From: Methanomassiliicoccaceae archaeon
GTDB taxonomy: Archaea > Thermoplasmatota > Thermoplasmata > Methanomassiliicoccales > Methanomethylophilaceae
DNA length: 13,792 nucleotides
Assembly (NCBI GenBank): GCA_009778265.1
Contig: WRKA01000172.1
Coordinates: forward strand, 1-13,792
Direction: 5' to 3'
Shown here one piece after another: positions 4,664 to 12,313 of the stretch; the first letter of the stretch is position 1; every line of letters starts with the position of its first letter. The notes beneath the pieces are model-generated. The model was given only the letters and a program-made list of their open reading frames with translations. It made no database searches and had not been told where the DNA came from. Both the position numbers and the translations under genes were made by a program.

Positions 4664-6745
4664 ATGAGGACGTTCTTCTCTCCCGGTTCCGTGGCGGTTG
4701 TAGGAGCCTCCTCCGATCCTAATAAAGTAGGCGGGATGATAATCAGGAACATCATCAATTCCGGTTATTCCGGTAAGGTCTATCCCATTAACACGAAAGG
4801 CGGGACCATATGCGGGCTGAGAGCGGAGACGTCAGTCGATCTTCTGGATGAAACACCGGAATTGGCGATAATGGCCCTTCAGTCGAATTTAGTGATAGAC
4901 GAAATGGAAAAGCTCGGCAGGAAGGGAGTTAAAGCGGTCGTGGTCATAACCGCCGGATTCAAAGAAGAAGGGTCCGAAGGCCGGGAGCTGGAACTGAGGC
5001 TGAAGGAGGTGTCCGCGAAACACGGGATAAGAGTGGTGGGTCCGAACTGTTTCGGTCTGATCAACACACAACGGAATCTGAACTCCACATTCTCATCGTT
5101 ATTCCCGCCGAGAGGCGGGATATCGCTCTGTTCGCAATCGGGAGCGGTGGGGGCGACGATGCTCGATTGGTCCATACATACGAACAGCGGCGTATCGAAG
5201 TTCGTATCCCTGGGGAACAAGATGGATATCGACGAGGCGGACGCGATCGAATACTTCGGGGCAGACGGCGATACGAAGGTCATCGGAGTATATTCGGAAG
5301 GGATAACCGACGGGAAGAGATTCATGGATGCCGTGTTGAAAGCGGACAAGCCCGTCGTCATGCTGAAATCGGGGAGGTCGACGGCAGGGTCCATGGCGGC
5401 ATCGTCCCACACCGGAGCACTCTCCGGATCCGATTCCGTCTATGATGCGGTGTTCGACCGTCTGAACATAATCCGTGTGAACGATCTCGACGGAATGTTC
5501 GACGCTCTGTCGGCGATAGCGTTGTCCAAACCGATGATGAAGGAAGGGGTGGCGGTGATAACCAACGCCGGCGGCCTCGGCGTCATGGCGGCCGATGCGT
5601 GTTCCGATAATTTCGGTGTTTCGCTTGCTGCGCTCTCTCCGGAGACCGGAGATAAGATAAGGAAGGCGATACCCTCGGTGGCGAGTGCAAACAATCCCGT
5701 GGATGTGCGCGGGGACGCGACGAACGATATGATCATCGACGCCCTCGGCATCGTTGCCGAAGACGAGAAGGTGGGCGGTGCCGCACTGCTTTCGTCACCG
5801 CTTGACACCACCGACCTGAAAGCGATAGCTGGGTCAATATGCGGTATGAAAGATGAATTGAAGATACCCATTACCGTTTCGTTCGCAGGCGGAAGGGAAT
5901 GCGAATCAGCATTGGCGATACTGCGGGATCACGGCGTACCGTGTTATTCTTCGCCGGACAGGGCGGTACGCGCACTTTCGTTCCTGCGGAAGGCCCGCGC
6001 GGAGAGAGGGAACAAGGAATGTGTGATGCTTCCCGGGACGTCGGGAAGGTCCGAGGTCCTGGAGTTGACGGAACGCGCGAAAAATGAATTCAGGTCCTCT
6101 TTATCGGAGGAGGAAGGAAAATCGATCCTGTCCGCATACGGTGTCCCGGTGCCGCCGGAATCTCTCGTAACAACGCCGCGCGATGCCGTGGCCGCGGCCG
6201 AGAGTATAGGATATCCGGTGGTGATGAAGATCGTGTCCCCGGACATACAGCACAAGACGGACGTCGGAGGGGTCATTCTGAATGTCAGGACGGAGACTGC
6301 CGTAAGGGAGGCCTTCGAATCGCTGACGGTAAGATGCAGGATGACCGTTCCGGACGCAAAGATCGACGGCGTCTCGATACAGAAGATGGTGTCCGGACAG
6401 GAAGTGATATTATCATTGGTCCGTGACGATCAATTCGGGCCGGTGCTCGCGTTCGGATTAGGAGGGATATATGTGGAGATCATGGGAGAGATATCCCGCT
6501 CGCTGATACCCATGTCCGATGACGAAATGGACAGGATGATAACATCAACGAGAGCGTACAGGATGCTGTCGGGGGCGAGAGGAAAGCCTCCGGCAGATAT
6601 AGATTCGCTGAAAGATATAATGAGAAAGATGATGAAGATCGCGGTGGAGAACCCAGAGATATATGAACTCGAAATCAATCCCGTAATGGTAGGAAAAAAG
6701 AACGAAGGAAGCTGGGCGGTAGATGCTTTAACAACGATAAGGTGA
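4664..6745 (+). CDS. Acetate/acyl--CoA ligase (ADP-forming), fused alpha-beta
   Basis: A 693-residue NDP-forming acyl-CoA synthetase that interconverts acyl-CoA + ADP + Pi with acid + CoA + ATP, a cytoplasmic energy-conserving step in archaea. Domains in order: CoA-binding Rossmann domain (about 1-130; VVGASSDPNKVGG at 12-24, VGPNCFG at 125-131); two succinyl-CoA-synthetase-like domains (about 150-450) with the phosphorylated His249 in SSHTGALSG; and a C-terminal ATP-grasp domain (about 470-693) with K522, the second swinging-phosphate His530 in SPDIQHKTDVGGV, and ELEINPVMV near the end. All key residues are present and the length is normal for the fused form; some archaea carry the two halves as separate subunits. 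Substrate (acetate, branched or aryl acids) cannot be read from the sequence. The stop codon is 5 bases before the next gene's ATG, so the two form an operon. Confidence 0.96.
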   Translation: MRTFFSPGSVAVVGASSDPNKVGGMIIRNIINSGYSGKVYPINTKGGTICGLRAETSVDLLDETPELAIMALQSNLVIDEMEKLGRKGVKAVVVITAGFKEEGSEGRELELRLKEVSAKHGIRVVGPNCFGLINTQRNLNSTFSSLFPPRGGISLCSQSGAVGATMLDWSIHTNSGVSKFVSLGNKMDIDEADAIEYFGADGDTKVIGVYSEGITDGKRFMDAVLKADKPVVMLKSGRSTAGSMAASSHTGALSGSDSVYDAVFDRLNIIRVNDLDGMFDALSAIALSKPMMKEGVAVITNAGGLGVMAADACSDNFGVSLAALSPETGDKIRKAIPSVASANNPVDVRGDATNDMIIDALGIVAEDEKVGGAALLSSPLDTTDLKAIAGSICGMKDELKIPITVSFAGGRECESALAILRDHGVPCYSSPDRAVRALSFLRKARAERGNKECVMLPGTSGRSEVLELTERAKNEFRSSLSEEEGKSILSAYGVPVPPESLVTTPRDAVAAAESIGYPVVMKIVSPDIQHKTDVGGVILNVRTETAVREAFESLTVRCRMTVPDAKIDGVSIQKMVSGQEVILSLVRDDQFGPVLAFGLGGIYVEIMGEISRSLIPMSDDEMDRMITSTRAYRMLSGARGKPPADIDSLKDIMRKMMKIAVENPEIYELEINPVMVGKKNEGSWAVDALTTIR

Positions 6746-6750
6746 TGTGA

Positions 6751-7749
6751 ATGAAAAATGTATATCTTGCATCTGTGGGGGCAAGGTCGGGGAAGTCCGT
6801 GATATCATTGGGACTTGCGATGAACTATCCGGGAAAGGTAGGATACTACAAACCGTTCCGCGAGAGTCTCATAAATGTGAACGAAGAGATGATGGATCAG
6901 GACGCATCGTTAATGGCGGAAGTGCTAAAATTGGAGGAAGGAAAGAAACTGTCCCCTTTCTCGTATAACATATTCGAGCCGACGCGCATGGATGACATAG
7001 TGGCGGGGTACAACGAACTGTGCAAGGGTAAAGAGTTCATGATAATCGAGGGAAGCAAAGATTTCGCGAACGGATGCACGCACGGCCTTTCGCATCTGGA
7101 CATCGCGGAGGCGCTGAAGGCGCCGGTGATATTGGTCTCAACTTCATCATATCAGTCCATAGACACAGTGTTCATGTTCCGCGACCTGTGTGAGAAAAGA
7201 GGACTGAAGATGTCCGGCGTAGTACTGAACAAATGTTCCGATTCGCCGGAACGTAAGTTACTCGAGGACCGCGGGATAAAGGTGCTTGGAGAAGTTCCGG
7301 TGATGCCGGAACTGAGGACGTTCAGGGTGTCGGAGATATCCGAGAGAATGGATGCGAAAGTGGTCGCAGGCGAGAAAGGGATGGAGAATGTGGTGGAAAC
7401 GATGCTTGTGGGTGCAATGAGCACTCAGACCGCGATACGTTATATGCGCAGGTCGAGACGCAAAGCTGTGATAACCGGAGGCGACAGAACGGAGATCCAA
7501 CTGGCCGCATTATCTACCGATACGTCATGCATGATAGTGACCGGAGGGATAAGGCCGTCGCATACCGTCCTCTCAAGAGCGGATGAACTCGGCGTGCCGG
7601 TGATGATCACGAACGAAGATACACTGCATGTGATGGAGACGGTCGAACATCTCATAGCCAGAATAGATCCGAGAGACAAAGAGAAGATCGAACTCGTAAG
7701 GAAGAACGTCCGTTCCGGAATAGATCTGAACAGCGTCTGGAAAGCATGA
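6751..7749 (+). CDS. BioD-like P-loop protein with DRTGG domain
   Basis: A 332-residue protein with the architecture of the N-terminal part of large phosphotransacetylases (COG0857). Residues 1-200 form a BioD-like P-loop NTPase fold: Walker A G10-ARSGKS, then FMIIEGSKDF (96-105), LKAPVILVS and VVLNKC. Residues about 215-320 form a DRTGG domain: VITGGDRTEIQLAAL (240-254), MIVTGGIRPS and DELGVPVMITNEDTLHVMET. The phosphotransacetylase catalytic domain itself is absent, so it is not an acetyl-transfer enzyme. The DRTGG domain is thought to be regulatory. It starts 5 bases after the acyl-CoA synthetase stop with GGTGATGTGA as ribosome-binding site, so it is co-transcribed. A role as sensor or accessory of the ADP-forming synthetase is an inference from this pairing. 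It is convergent with dphB, 12 bases between stops. Confidence 0.9.
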   Translation: MKNVYLASVGARSGKSVISLGLAMNYPGKVGYYKPFRESLINVNEEMMDQDASLMAEVLKLEEGKKLSPFSYNIFEPTRMDDIVAGYNELCKGKEFMIIEGSKDFANGCTHGLSHLDIAEALKAPVILVSTSSYQSIDTVFMFRDLCEKRGLKMSGVVLNKCSDSPERKLLEDRGIKVLGEVPVMPELRTFRVSEISERMDAKVVAGEKGMENVVETMLVGAMSTQTAIRYMRRSRRKAVITGGDRTEIQLAALSTDTSCMIVTGGIRPSHTVLSRADELGVPVMITNEDTLHVMETVEHLIARIDPRDKEKIELVRKNVRSGIDLNSVWKA

Positions 7750-7761
7750 TATCCGGCGTGT

Positions 7762-8559
7762 TCAGTCCTCTTCCTCAATGATGCTTTCGGGCGCACCCGC
7801 AAGGTGCACTAATGCATAAGCTTCCATAAAATGTAATGTGCCAGGTATCACTAAAGTGTGCAGCGGTTCCCCGAGGTCCGTTCTCAGAAGATCCTTCGGA
7901 TATCCGGCAATGACCTTCTCTTCTTTCGATCCTATCCGGGATGCGACACATATAAGCGTCTCGTCGGTCACGAGACCTCCGTTCCATTTCTTCTCTCCTT
8001 CCAATAACCATTCGATCGCCTGATGCGCGGTCATATATCTCATCTCGTCCGCACGTATATCCAGAAGCACCATCGAATGCAGCCCCTCCTTCTTATTGGC
8101 AAGAAGATGATCGTACGGGGAGCAAGGCTGATATCCGTTCTCAATGAAAGGTAACGTGACGGTACGTCCGAACTTATACGGTTGAAGGCCCAGCGATGTC
8201 GGGCATGCCGAGAAGATCGAAACCCCATGCAATACTTTCGTCGGTATCCCTTCCTCGGCCGCTTGTATCAGAAGATCGACGTGAGTCGTGGCGCTCATGG
8301 TGTCGCCGGCGGTGACGAAACCGACGCGTTCCGTTTTCGCGGTTTCGATAATAACGTCATCTTCTTCCACCTGTGCACGGTGTAATATCTTGACCTTTTT
8401 GCCAAGCGCCTTTTCCAGATCTCCGATGCTTGTTCCTATCAGTGTGGAAGTGTAGAATTCCGCGAATATAACGTCACATTCACGCAGCGCGTTCAGCGCT
8501 TTGACGGTCATCCCGTCGACGCCGCTCAGTCCGAGGCCGGCAAAGATAAGTTCGCTCAT
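7762..8559 (-). CDS. dphB: Diphthine synthase (diphthamide biosynthesis methyltransferase)
   Basis: A 265-residue SAM-dependent methyltransferase that methylates the 3-amino-3-carboxypropyl-histidine of archaeal elongation factor 2, the second step of diphthamide synthesis. It belongs to the tetrapyrrole-methylase fold. Visible motifs: N-terminal LIFAGLGLSGVDGMTVKAL, FAEFYTS (32-38), the SAM-binding AGDTMSATTHVDL (84-96), HGVSIFSAC (111-119), GLQPYKFGRTVTLPF and DIRADEMRYMTAHQA. The length fits the family. The start at 8559 (MSELIFAGLG) is preferred over an in-frame ATG at 8577, because homologues begin just before the GLGL segment and a TATA element lies about 27 bases upstream. The gene is divergent from trm5, another translation-fidelity modification gene, with 55 bases between the starts. 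Confidence 0.96.
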   Translation of the reverse strand: MSELIFAGLGLSGVDGMTVKALNALRECDVIFAEFYTSTLIGTSIGDLEKALGKKVKILHRAQVEEDDVIIETAKTERVGFVTAGDTMSATTHVDLLIQAAEEGIPTKVLHGVSIFSACPTSLGLQPYKFGRTVTLPFIENGYQPCSPYDHLLANKKEGLHSMVLLDIRADEMRYMTAHQAIEWLLEGEKKWNGGLVTDETLICVASRIGSKEEKVIAGYPKDLLRTDLGEPLHTLVIPGTLHFMEAYALVHLAGAPESIIEEED

Positions 8560-8581
8560 CACACATCTATGGAACAACCCA

Positions 8582-8590
8582 TTTATATTA
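8582..8590. promoter_or_regulatory. Shared TATA element of the dphB-trm5 divergent pair
   Basis: TTTATATTA is the only TATA-like sequence in the 55-base gap. Its centre is about 27 bases from the dphB ATG (minus) and about 29 bases from the trm5 ATG (plus), so it reads as a TATA box in both directions. trm5 also has the ribosome-binding site GGTGA at 8606-8610. Confidence 0.55.
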
Positions 8591-8614
8591 TTTGCAGGCG
8601 CATAAGGTGATCAC

Positions 8615-9682
8615 ATGGTATTGTGCATCAGAGTTCCGAAGCATATGGCGGAGACCGCAAGAAAACGGTTGATATCGTCAGGGATGCTGAACACAGCCGC
8701 TAAAATAAGAGTGGACGAGGATAGTGTTCTCATTCCGATATTATCCGAAACTTTCGGAGATTACGATGTGATCGACGCCGATCTGGAACCTACGGAACAC
8801 AGGGAAACGGATTACAGAAATATTGCCGATGTTCCCGAGGATCTGAAGGAACTCCTTCCCAATTCGTATGACGTGATAGGTGATATCGCGGTCGTGAAAT
8901 TTTCCGACGAATTGGTCCCGTATGCGAAAGCGGTCGGCGACGCTCTTCTCAAAACATCGTCATCGCTCAGAGCGGTGATGATGGACCTCGGAGTAAAAGG
9001 TGAGCTGAGGGTAAGGGACATAGAACTAATAGCAGGAAACGGCCCGTCGGAAACGACACACAAAGAGTTCGGAGTGACGATGATCGCAGATCCCGCGAAA
9101 GCGTACTTCAACCCGCGTCTCTCAACGGAGAGGATGAGGATGGCTTCGCTGGTCGAGGACGGTGAAACGATAATAGACATGTTCGCCGGCGTGGCACCGT
9201 TCCCGTTGGTGATAGCTAAGCACTCCAACCCGTCTGTGATCTACGCTATCGACATGAACGAGGATGCTGTGGAACTGATGCACCGAAACATAAAAATGAA
9301 CAAAGCCAGCAACATAATTCCATTGCACGGGGACGCTAGCATGGTGATCAAAGATCTGCCTTCCGCGGACCGTATAATAATGAATTTACCGCAGATCGCG
9401 GATTCGTTCCTGTCAGTTGCATTAACGAAACTGAAGAACGGAGGAACGGTGCATATGCACAAGATAATGGAACGTTCCTCGTCGGAAGAAACGATAACGA
9501 AGATGGTCAGCGATATGAAAGAAAAAGGTCACGGCATACGCATCGCCCGCACGGCGGAACTGAAGACATATTCGCCGACCATGAGTGTTTACGTAATCGA
9601 CATTGTCAAATTAGATCCGATTTCGAACAGTGATGAACGTTCTACGGAGCATTACCATTCTTCCAGCAGGAAATCCAAATAG
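8615..9682 (+). CDS. trm5: tRNA (guanine37-N1)-methyltransferase, Trm5 type
   Basis: A 355-residue class I SAM methyltransferase that makes m1G37 next to the anticodon, preventing frameshifts. Domains in order: a small N-terminal D1 domain (about 1-60; LCIRVPKHMAETARKRLI, and VLIPI at 38-42), a D2 segment with SYDVIGDIAVVKFSDEL (84-100), and the Rossmann catalytic domain with YFNPRLSTER (164-173), DMFAGVAPF (188-196), YAIDMNEDAVELMHRN (210-225) and the NLPQ motif IIMNLPQIA (254-262). The family core ends near VYVIDIVKL (325-333); the last 22 residues (Ser/His/Lys-rich) are extra and partly encoded in the overlap with the next, convergent gene. Start at 8615 is supported by GGTGA four bases upstream. 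Some archaea use relatives in wyosine synthesis; the exact subtype is not decided here. Confidence 0.93.
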   Translation: MVLCIRVPKHMAETARKRLISSGMLNTAAKIRVDEDSVLIPILSETFGDYDVIDADLEPTEHRETDYRNIADVPEDLKELLPNSYDVIGDIAVVKFSDELVPYAKAVGDALLKTSSSLRAVMMDLGVKGELRVRDIELIAGNGPSETTHKEFGVTMIADPAKAYFNPRLSTERMRMASLVEDGETIIDMFAGVAPFPLVIAKHSNPSVIYAIDMNEDAVELMHRNIKMNKASNIIPLHGDASMVIKDLPSADRIIMNLPQIADSFLSVALTKLKNGGTVHMHKIMERSSSEETITKMVSDMKEKGHGIRIARTAELKTYSPTMSVYVIDIVKLDPISNSDERSTEHYHSSSRKSK

Positions 9683-10842
9683 TTCTGCTCTTTAATGCCG
9701 TCCTCTCCGTCCGTCGTGATATGGTCGGCGGTTATCACGGTTTTCGGATAGTTATCTCTTATACTCTTCAAATTTCCGAATTCACGTTCCGACGTGCCCA
9801 TGAGGGTCAGCGTGACCTGATAATATCTTATATCAGATCCTTTTACTGCCACGAAGTCCGCCTCTTTTCCGTTCGTATACCCGGTAGTAACGTCATATCC
9901 TCTGCGTATAAGTTCCAGATACACAATATTCTCAAGTACACGCCCCAGATCTTTTCGCTCATAACCCAACAAGGCGGCCCTCATTCCGGGGTCAATGACG
10001 TAATACTTTTCGTTCGTTTTCAATAACTTTTTTCCTGATATGTCATATCTCGGTACGCCGCATAGTATGTATGCGCGTTCAAGAAGTTTGAGATATGATG
10101 ACACCAGTTTCTCGTGGGACATCCCGAGTTCGCGAGCTATCGATGTTGGGTTCGTGATCTTTCCGATGTTGGACATCATGTACATCAATATTCTGTACAT
10201 TGCATCCATGTCCCTTATTTCCGCTCTCGGTGCGATGTCTCTGGTGATGATCCTACTTATAAGTCCCAGTACAGCCTCCCGAACTATTGTTTGTTCCATA
10301 TCCGTATTGATCATAGGCATAGACCCCATCCTGGCATATTGATCATATCTTTTTTCGAGACCTGCGTACGTACCGTCAGGCGGGTTCGCTTCGAGGAATT
10401 CTTTGAAAGAGAAAGGCATCATGTATATGTCGAAAGTTCTGCCGGTCAGTAAGGTGGAAAGATCCGAAAAAAGAAGGAATGCATTGGACCCTGTAACATA
10501 AATATCGCAATCGTATTCGACGCGTATTGAGTTCACAGCTATTTCCCAATTCGGGACGTATTGTGGCTCGTCCAGGAAGATGTATTTATGGCCTTCACCC
10601 AACTTTTTTGATATTTCCGTATGGAATTCTTTGTAACTTGGGAACTGATTCTCGACGATCTCGAAGTTCATGTAAATTATGTCGCTTTCTCGTATTCCGT
10701 CGGCACGAAGTACGTCTATGAATTGTTCCATGAGCGTAGTTTTACCGCATCTTCTGACTCCGGTTATTATTTTCACGCTGTCCGTATCTCTGACGCTCTT
10801 AAGACGGTCGAGGTATTTTGTTCTTAATATTTGTTTATTCAT
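9652..10842 (-). CDS. AAA ATPase with DUF4143 C-terminal domain
   Basis: A 396-residue AAA_14/DUF4143 protein. The N-terminal ATPase has Walker A GVRRCGKTT (28-36), Walker B YIFLDEPQ (87-94; most relatives have DEIQ) and the sensor-like TGSNAFLL (117-124). A winged-helix-like part follows (about 225-265; NPTSIARELGMSHEKLVSSY). The C-terminal DUF4143 region resembles a restriction-endonuclease fold: E304 in VLENIVYLEL, KEADFVAV (326-333) and YYQVT (340-344), where an active nuclease would normally have QxK. Such proteins are scattered, often multi-copy and of unknown role in archaea and bacteria. The start has GGGAG seven bases upstream (10850-10854). Its 3' end overlaps trm5 by 31 bases on the opposite strand, and flanking DNA is AT-rich, both suggesting a later arrival. 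Confidence 0.94.
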   Translation of the reverse strand: MNKQILRTKYLDRLKSVRDTDSVKIITGVRRCGKTTLMEQFIDVLRADGIRESDIIYMNFEIVENQFPSYKEFHTEISKKLGEGHKYIFLDEPQYVPNWEIAVNSIRVEYDCDIYVTGSNAFLLFSDLSTLLTGRTFDIYMMPFSFKEFLEANPPDGTYAGLEKRYDQYARMGSMPMINTDMEQTIVREAVLGLISRIITRDIAPRAEIRDMDAMYRILMYMMSNIGKITNPTSIARELGMSHEKLVSSYLKLLERAYILCGVPRYDISGKKLLKTNEKYYVIDPGMRAALLGYERKDLGRVLENIVYLELIRRGYDVTTGYTNGKEADFVAVKGSDIRYYQVTLTLMGTSEREFGNLKSIRDNYPKTVITADHITTDGEDGIKEQNYLDFLLEEW

Positions 10843-10896
10843 TTCATAGCTCCCAATTCGACTTATAGGTCATAATTCTATCAATATTTATTATTT

Positions 10897-10912
10897 TCGA
10901 ATTATAAATCGA
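10897..10912 (-). promoter_or_regulatory. Palindromic TATA region upstream of the AAA ATPase gene
   Basis: TCGAATTATAAATCGA is a near-perfect palindrome (14 of 16 positions) and contains the TATA-like ATTTATAAT on the minus strand. A transcript would start near 10878 and carry a leader of about 36 bases that includes the GGGAG site. A related TTCGA-C-TTATA lies closer to the gene at about 10857-10866. Protein binding here would cover the TATA box. Confidence 0.45.
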
Positions 10913-10978
10913 ATTTAACTATTTGGACCAGAAATTAGAATCATATTTCTATTATTGACGGGGAGTGAGATCCATATT

Positions 10979-10994
10979 TGACCTTCAAAGGTCA
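10979..10994 (-). repeat. Short hairpin spanning the dcd-like stop codon
   Basis: TGACCTTCAAAGGTCA is an inverted repeat of 7 + 7 bases around 2. In the minus-strand RNA it would fold as UGACCU-UUGA-AGGUCA with the UGA stop of the dCTP deaminase homologue inside it. No T-tract follows, so it is not a standard terminator. Confidence 0.4.
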
Positions 10995-11476
10995 TTTTTC
11001 GGGTTTAACGTCACACCGGTCTGTCCCTGATAGTTGCCCGATCTTTCGCTGTAACTTTTTTCCGCTGTTGAATGTAACGTTTCGAAGACCATCTGGCAGA
11101 ATCGCTCCTTTATCGGAATTTCGACGGCATCGTCTGATGCGTTATATGCGCCCAGCGTAAGCGTTCCTTCAAAGCCAGCATCGATCTTTCCGAAAGCACC
11201 CATCACTCCCTTTCTGATCCATGTCGTTCTCAGCCAAAGCTGTGCGCACACATCGGACGGCATTCTTACCCTCTCGATCGTCGAAACGTAGAACATTGTT
11301 CTCGGCGGTATTGACGCGATACCGTCTTTTATCAATCCTTCCTTTCCGCGTATCGATATTTCCGAGACCCTGAGATCATAGCCGTTGGGTGTCAATCCCC
11401 GTTCATTGTAATCCGTTATTCCCAAACGCCCGTTCTCCATAGATCGCAATATGTCTTTGTCGGAAAGGATGCACAT
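10985..11476 (-). CDS. dcd: dCTP deaminase/dUTPase-family protein (trimeric dUTPase fold)
   Basis: A 163-residue member of the Dcd/Dut superfamily, which deaminates dCTP and/or hydrolyses dUTP for dTMP supply. Motifs: N-terminal ILSDKDILRSMENGRLGI (3-20), TPNGYDLRV (29-37), FYVSTIERVRMP (62-73), WLRTTWIRKG (81-90), GKIDAGFEGTLTLGAYN (96-112), FCQMVFE (126-132) and the C-terminal YQGQTGVTLNP (149-159). The Asp in IDAGFEG matches the dUTPase motif III Asp. At the place of the essential deaminase Glu (E138 of E. coli Dcd, in VLEFYN) this protein has Gly109. It may therefore be a dUTPase or something else rather than a true deaminase. Start at 11476: homologues begin MILSD and the TATA box lies about 24 bases upstream; an in-frame ATG at 11491 adds five residues. 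The promoter abuts the end of the ABC operon. Confidence 0.88.
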   Translation of the reverse strand: MCILSDKDILRSMENGRLGITDYNERGLTPNGYDLRVSEISIRGKEGLIKDGIASIPPRTMFYVSTIERVRMPSDVCAQLWLRTTWIRKGVMGAFGKIDAGFEGTLTLGAYNASDDAVEIPIKERFCQMVFETLHSTAEKSYSERSGNYQGQTGVTLNPKNDL

Positions 11477-11494
11477 GCTCCCGTTAACCATTTA

Positions 11495-11504
11495 ATAATA
11501 TAAA
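11495..11504 (-). promoter_or_regulatory. TATA box of the dCTP deaminase homologue
   Basis: TTTATATTAT on the minus strand, centred near 11500, lies about 24 bases before the ATG at 11476. It is only about 9 bases before the ATG at 11491, too close for a TATA box serving that start. It sits directly beyond the stop codon of the upstream ABC permease gene. Confidence 0.5.
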
Positions 11505-11506
11505 AT

Positions 11507-12313
11507 TCAGAACGTGTCCATCTTGCTGCTGTTCCTCGAAAGTTTCTCAAAGAATCCGAACGTCAGCAAAGAAACGATGATGAATATTATGCCAAGGATG
11601 ATCATCATAGGTATCGGGTCCGACCATGTTGATGCCATATCCATTATCCCGTTCCCGTTGACAGCGCCCCGCGTCGCCTCCACGGCGTACGTCAAAGGAT
11701 GGCAGTGCGCTATCGTCTGCGCCCATCCCGGGAGGTCCGATACGGGAAAATTCACACCGCACAGCACCAGTCCGATGTATGCCGCGATATTGGCGATTAT
11801 CGCCGACGTTCTGAGGTAGATGCCGACGCTGCTGATCGTCATGCTTATGCCGCCTACGGAGAACGCCGTAAGCACTATCACGATCACCGCCGAGAACAGA
11901 TTGATCGACGCCATATTTACACCGAATATGAACGCCGCCGCCGTCAGTGATACCGCTATACTCATAAAACCGGCAATTATTCCGAATATCGACATTCCGA
12001 AGAATATCGAAAAAAGTGACGACGGTGTCACGGCCAACGATGTCATGGTCCCGATATGTTTCTGCGTTCCCGGTATGCCGGCCACTGCATATATCGTTGT
12101 GATGCCGATCGATTGGACGGCGTTGCCTATTATCACAAATTCGGGATCGGCGCCGGCCCAGGTCGCCATCATGGAGAAGAAGAACATCGCGAACAGCGAA
12201 GGAACGATCAGTTGAATTATCCAGATAGACGGTCTGACGGTCGTGAACGTATCGTGTATCGACATTACGAACGACGATCTTATCACTCTCATCCTGTCAG
12301 AGACGAACGGCAT
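11507..12313 (-). CDS. ABC-2 type exporter permease (second permease)
   Basis: A 268-residue membrane protein with about six transmembrane segments (roughly 29-50, 60-80, 103-131, 137-161, 168-188, 234-256) and a cytoplasmic N-terminus rich in Arg. The region after the fifth segment, GVNFPVSDLPGWAQTIAHCH followed by PLTYAVEATR (187-215), is the typical ABC-2 periplasmic-side helix motif (FPxxxLPxxxxxxxxxxPLTY). It should form a heterodimeric channel with the neighbouring permease, energised by the ATPase encoded first in the operon. Its ATG shares one base with the preceding gene's stop (TGATG), indicating translational coupling. ABC-2 exporters move drugs, antimicrobials, lipids or polysaccharides; the substrate here cannot be told. 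Confidence 0.92.
   Translation of the reverse strand: MPFVSDRMRVIRSSFVMSIHDTFTTVRPSIWIIQLIVPSLFAMFFFSMMATWAGADPEFVIIGNAVQSIGITTIYAVAGIPGTQKHIGTMTSLAVTPSSLFSIFFGMSIFGIIAGFMSIAVSLTAAAFIFGVNMASINLFSAVIVIVLTAFSVGGISMTISSVGIYLRTSAIIANIAAYIGLVLCGVNFPVSDLPGWAQTIAHCHPLTYAVEATRGAVNGNGIMDMASTWSDPIPMMIILGIIFIIVSLLTFGFFEKLSRNSSKMDTF

Noticed and set aside
9652..10842. AAA/DUF4143 protein as a confirmed defence nuclease
   Set aside because: The nuclease-like motif lacks the usual Lys (YQVT instead of QxK) and no partner genes of a defence system are adjacent.
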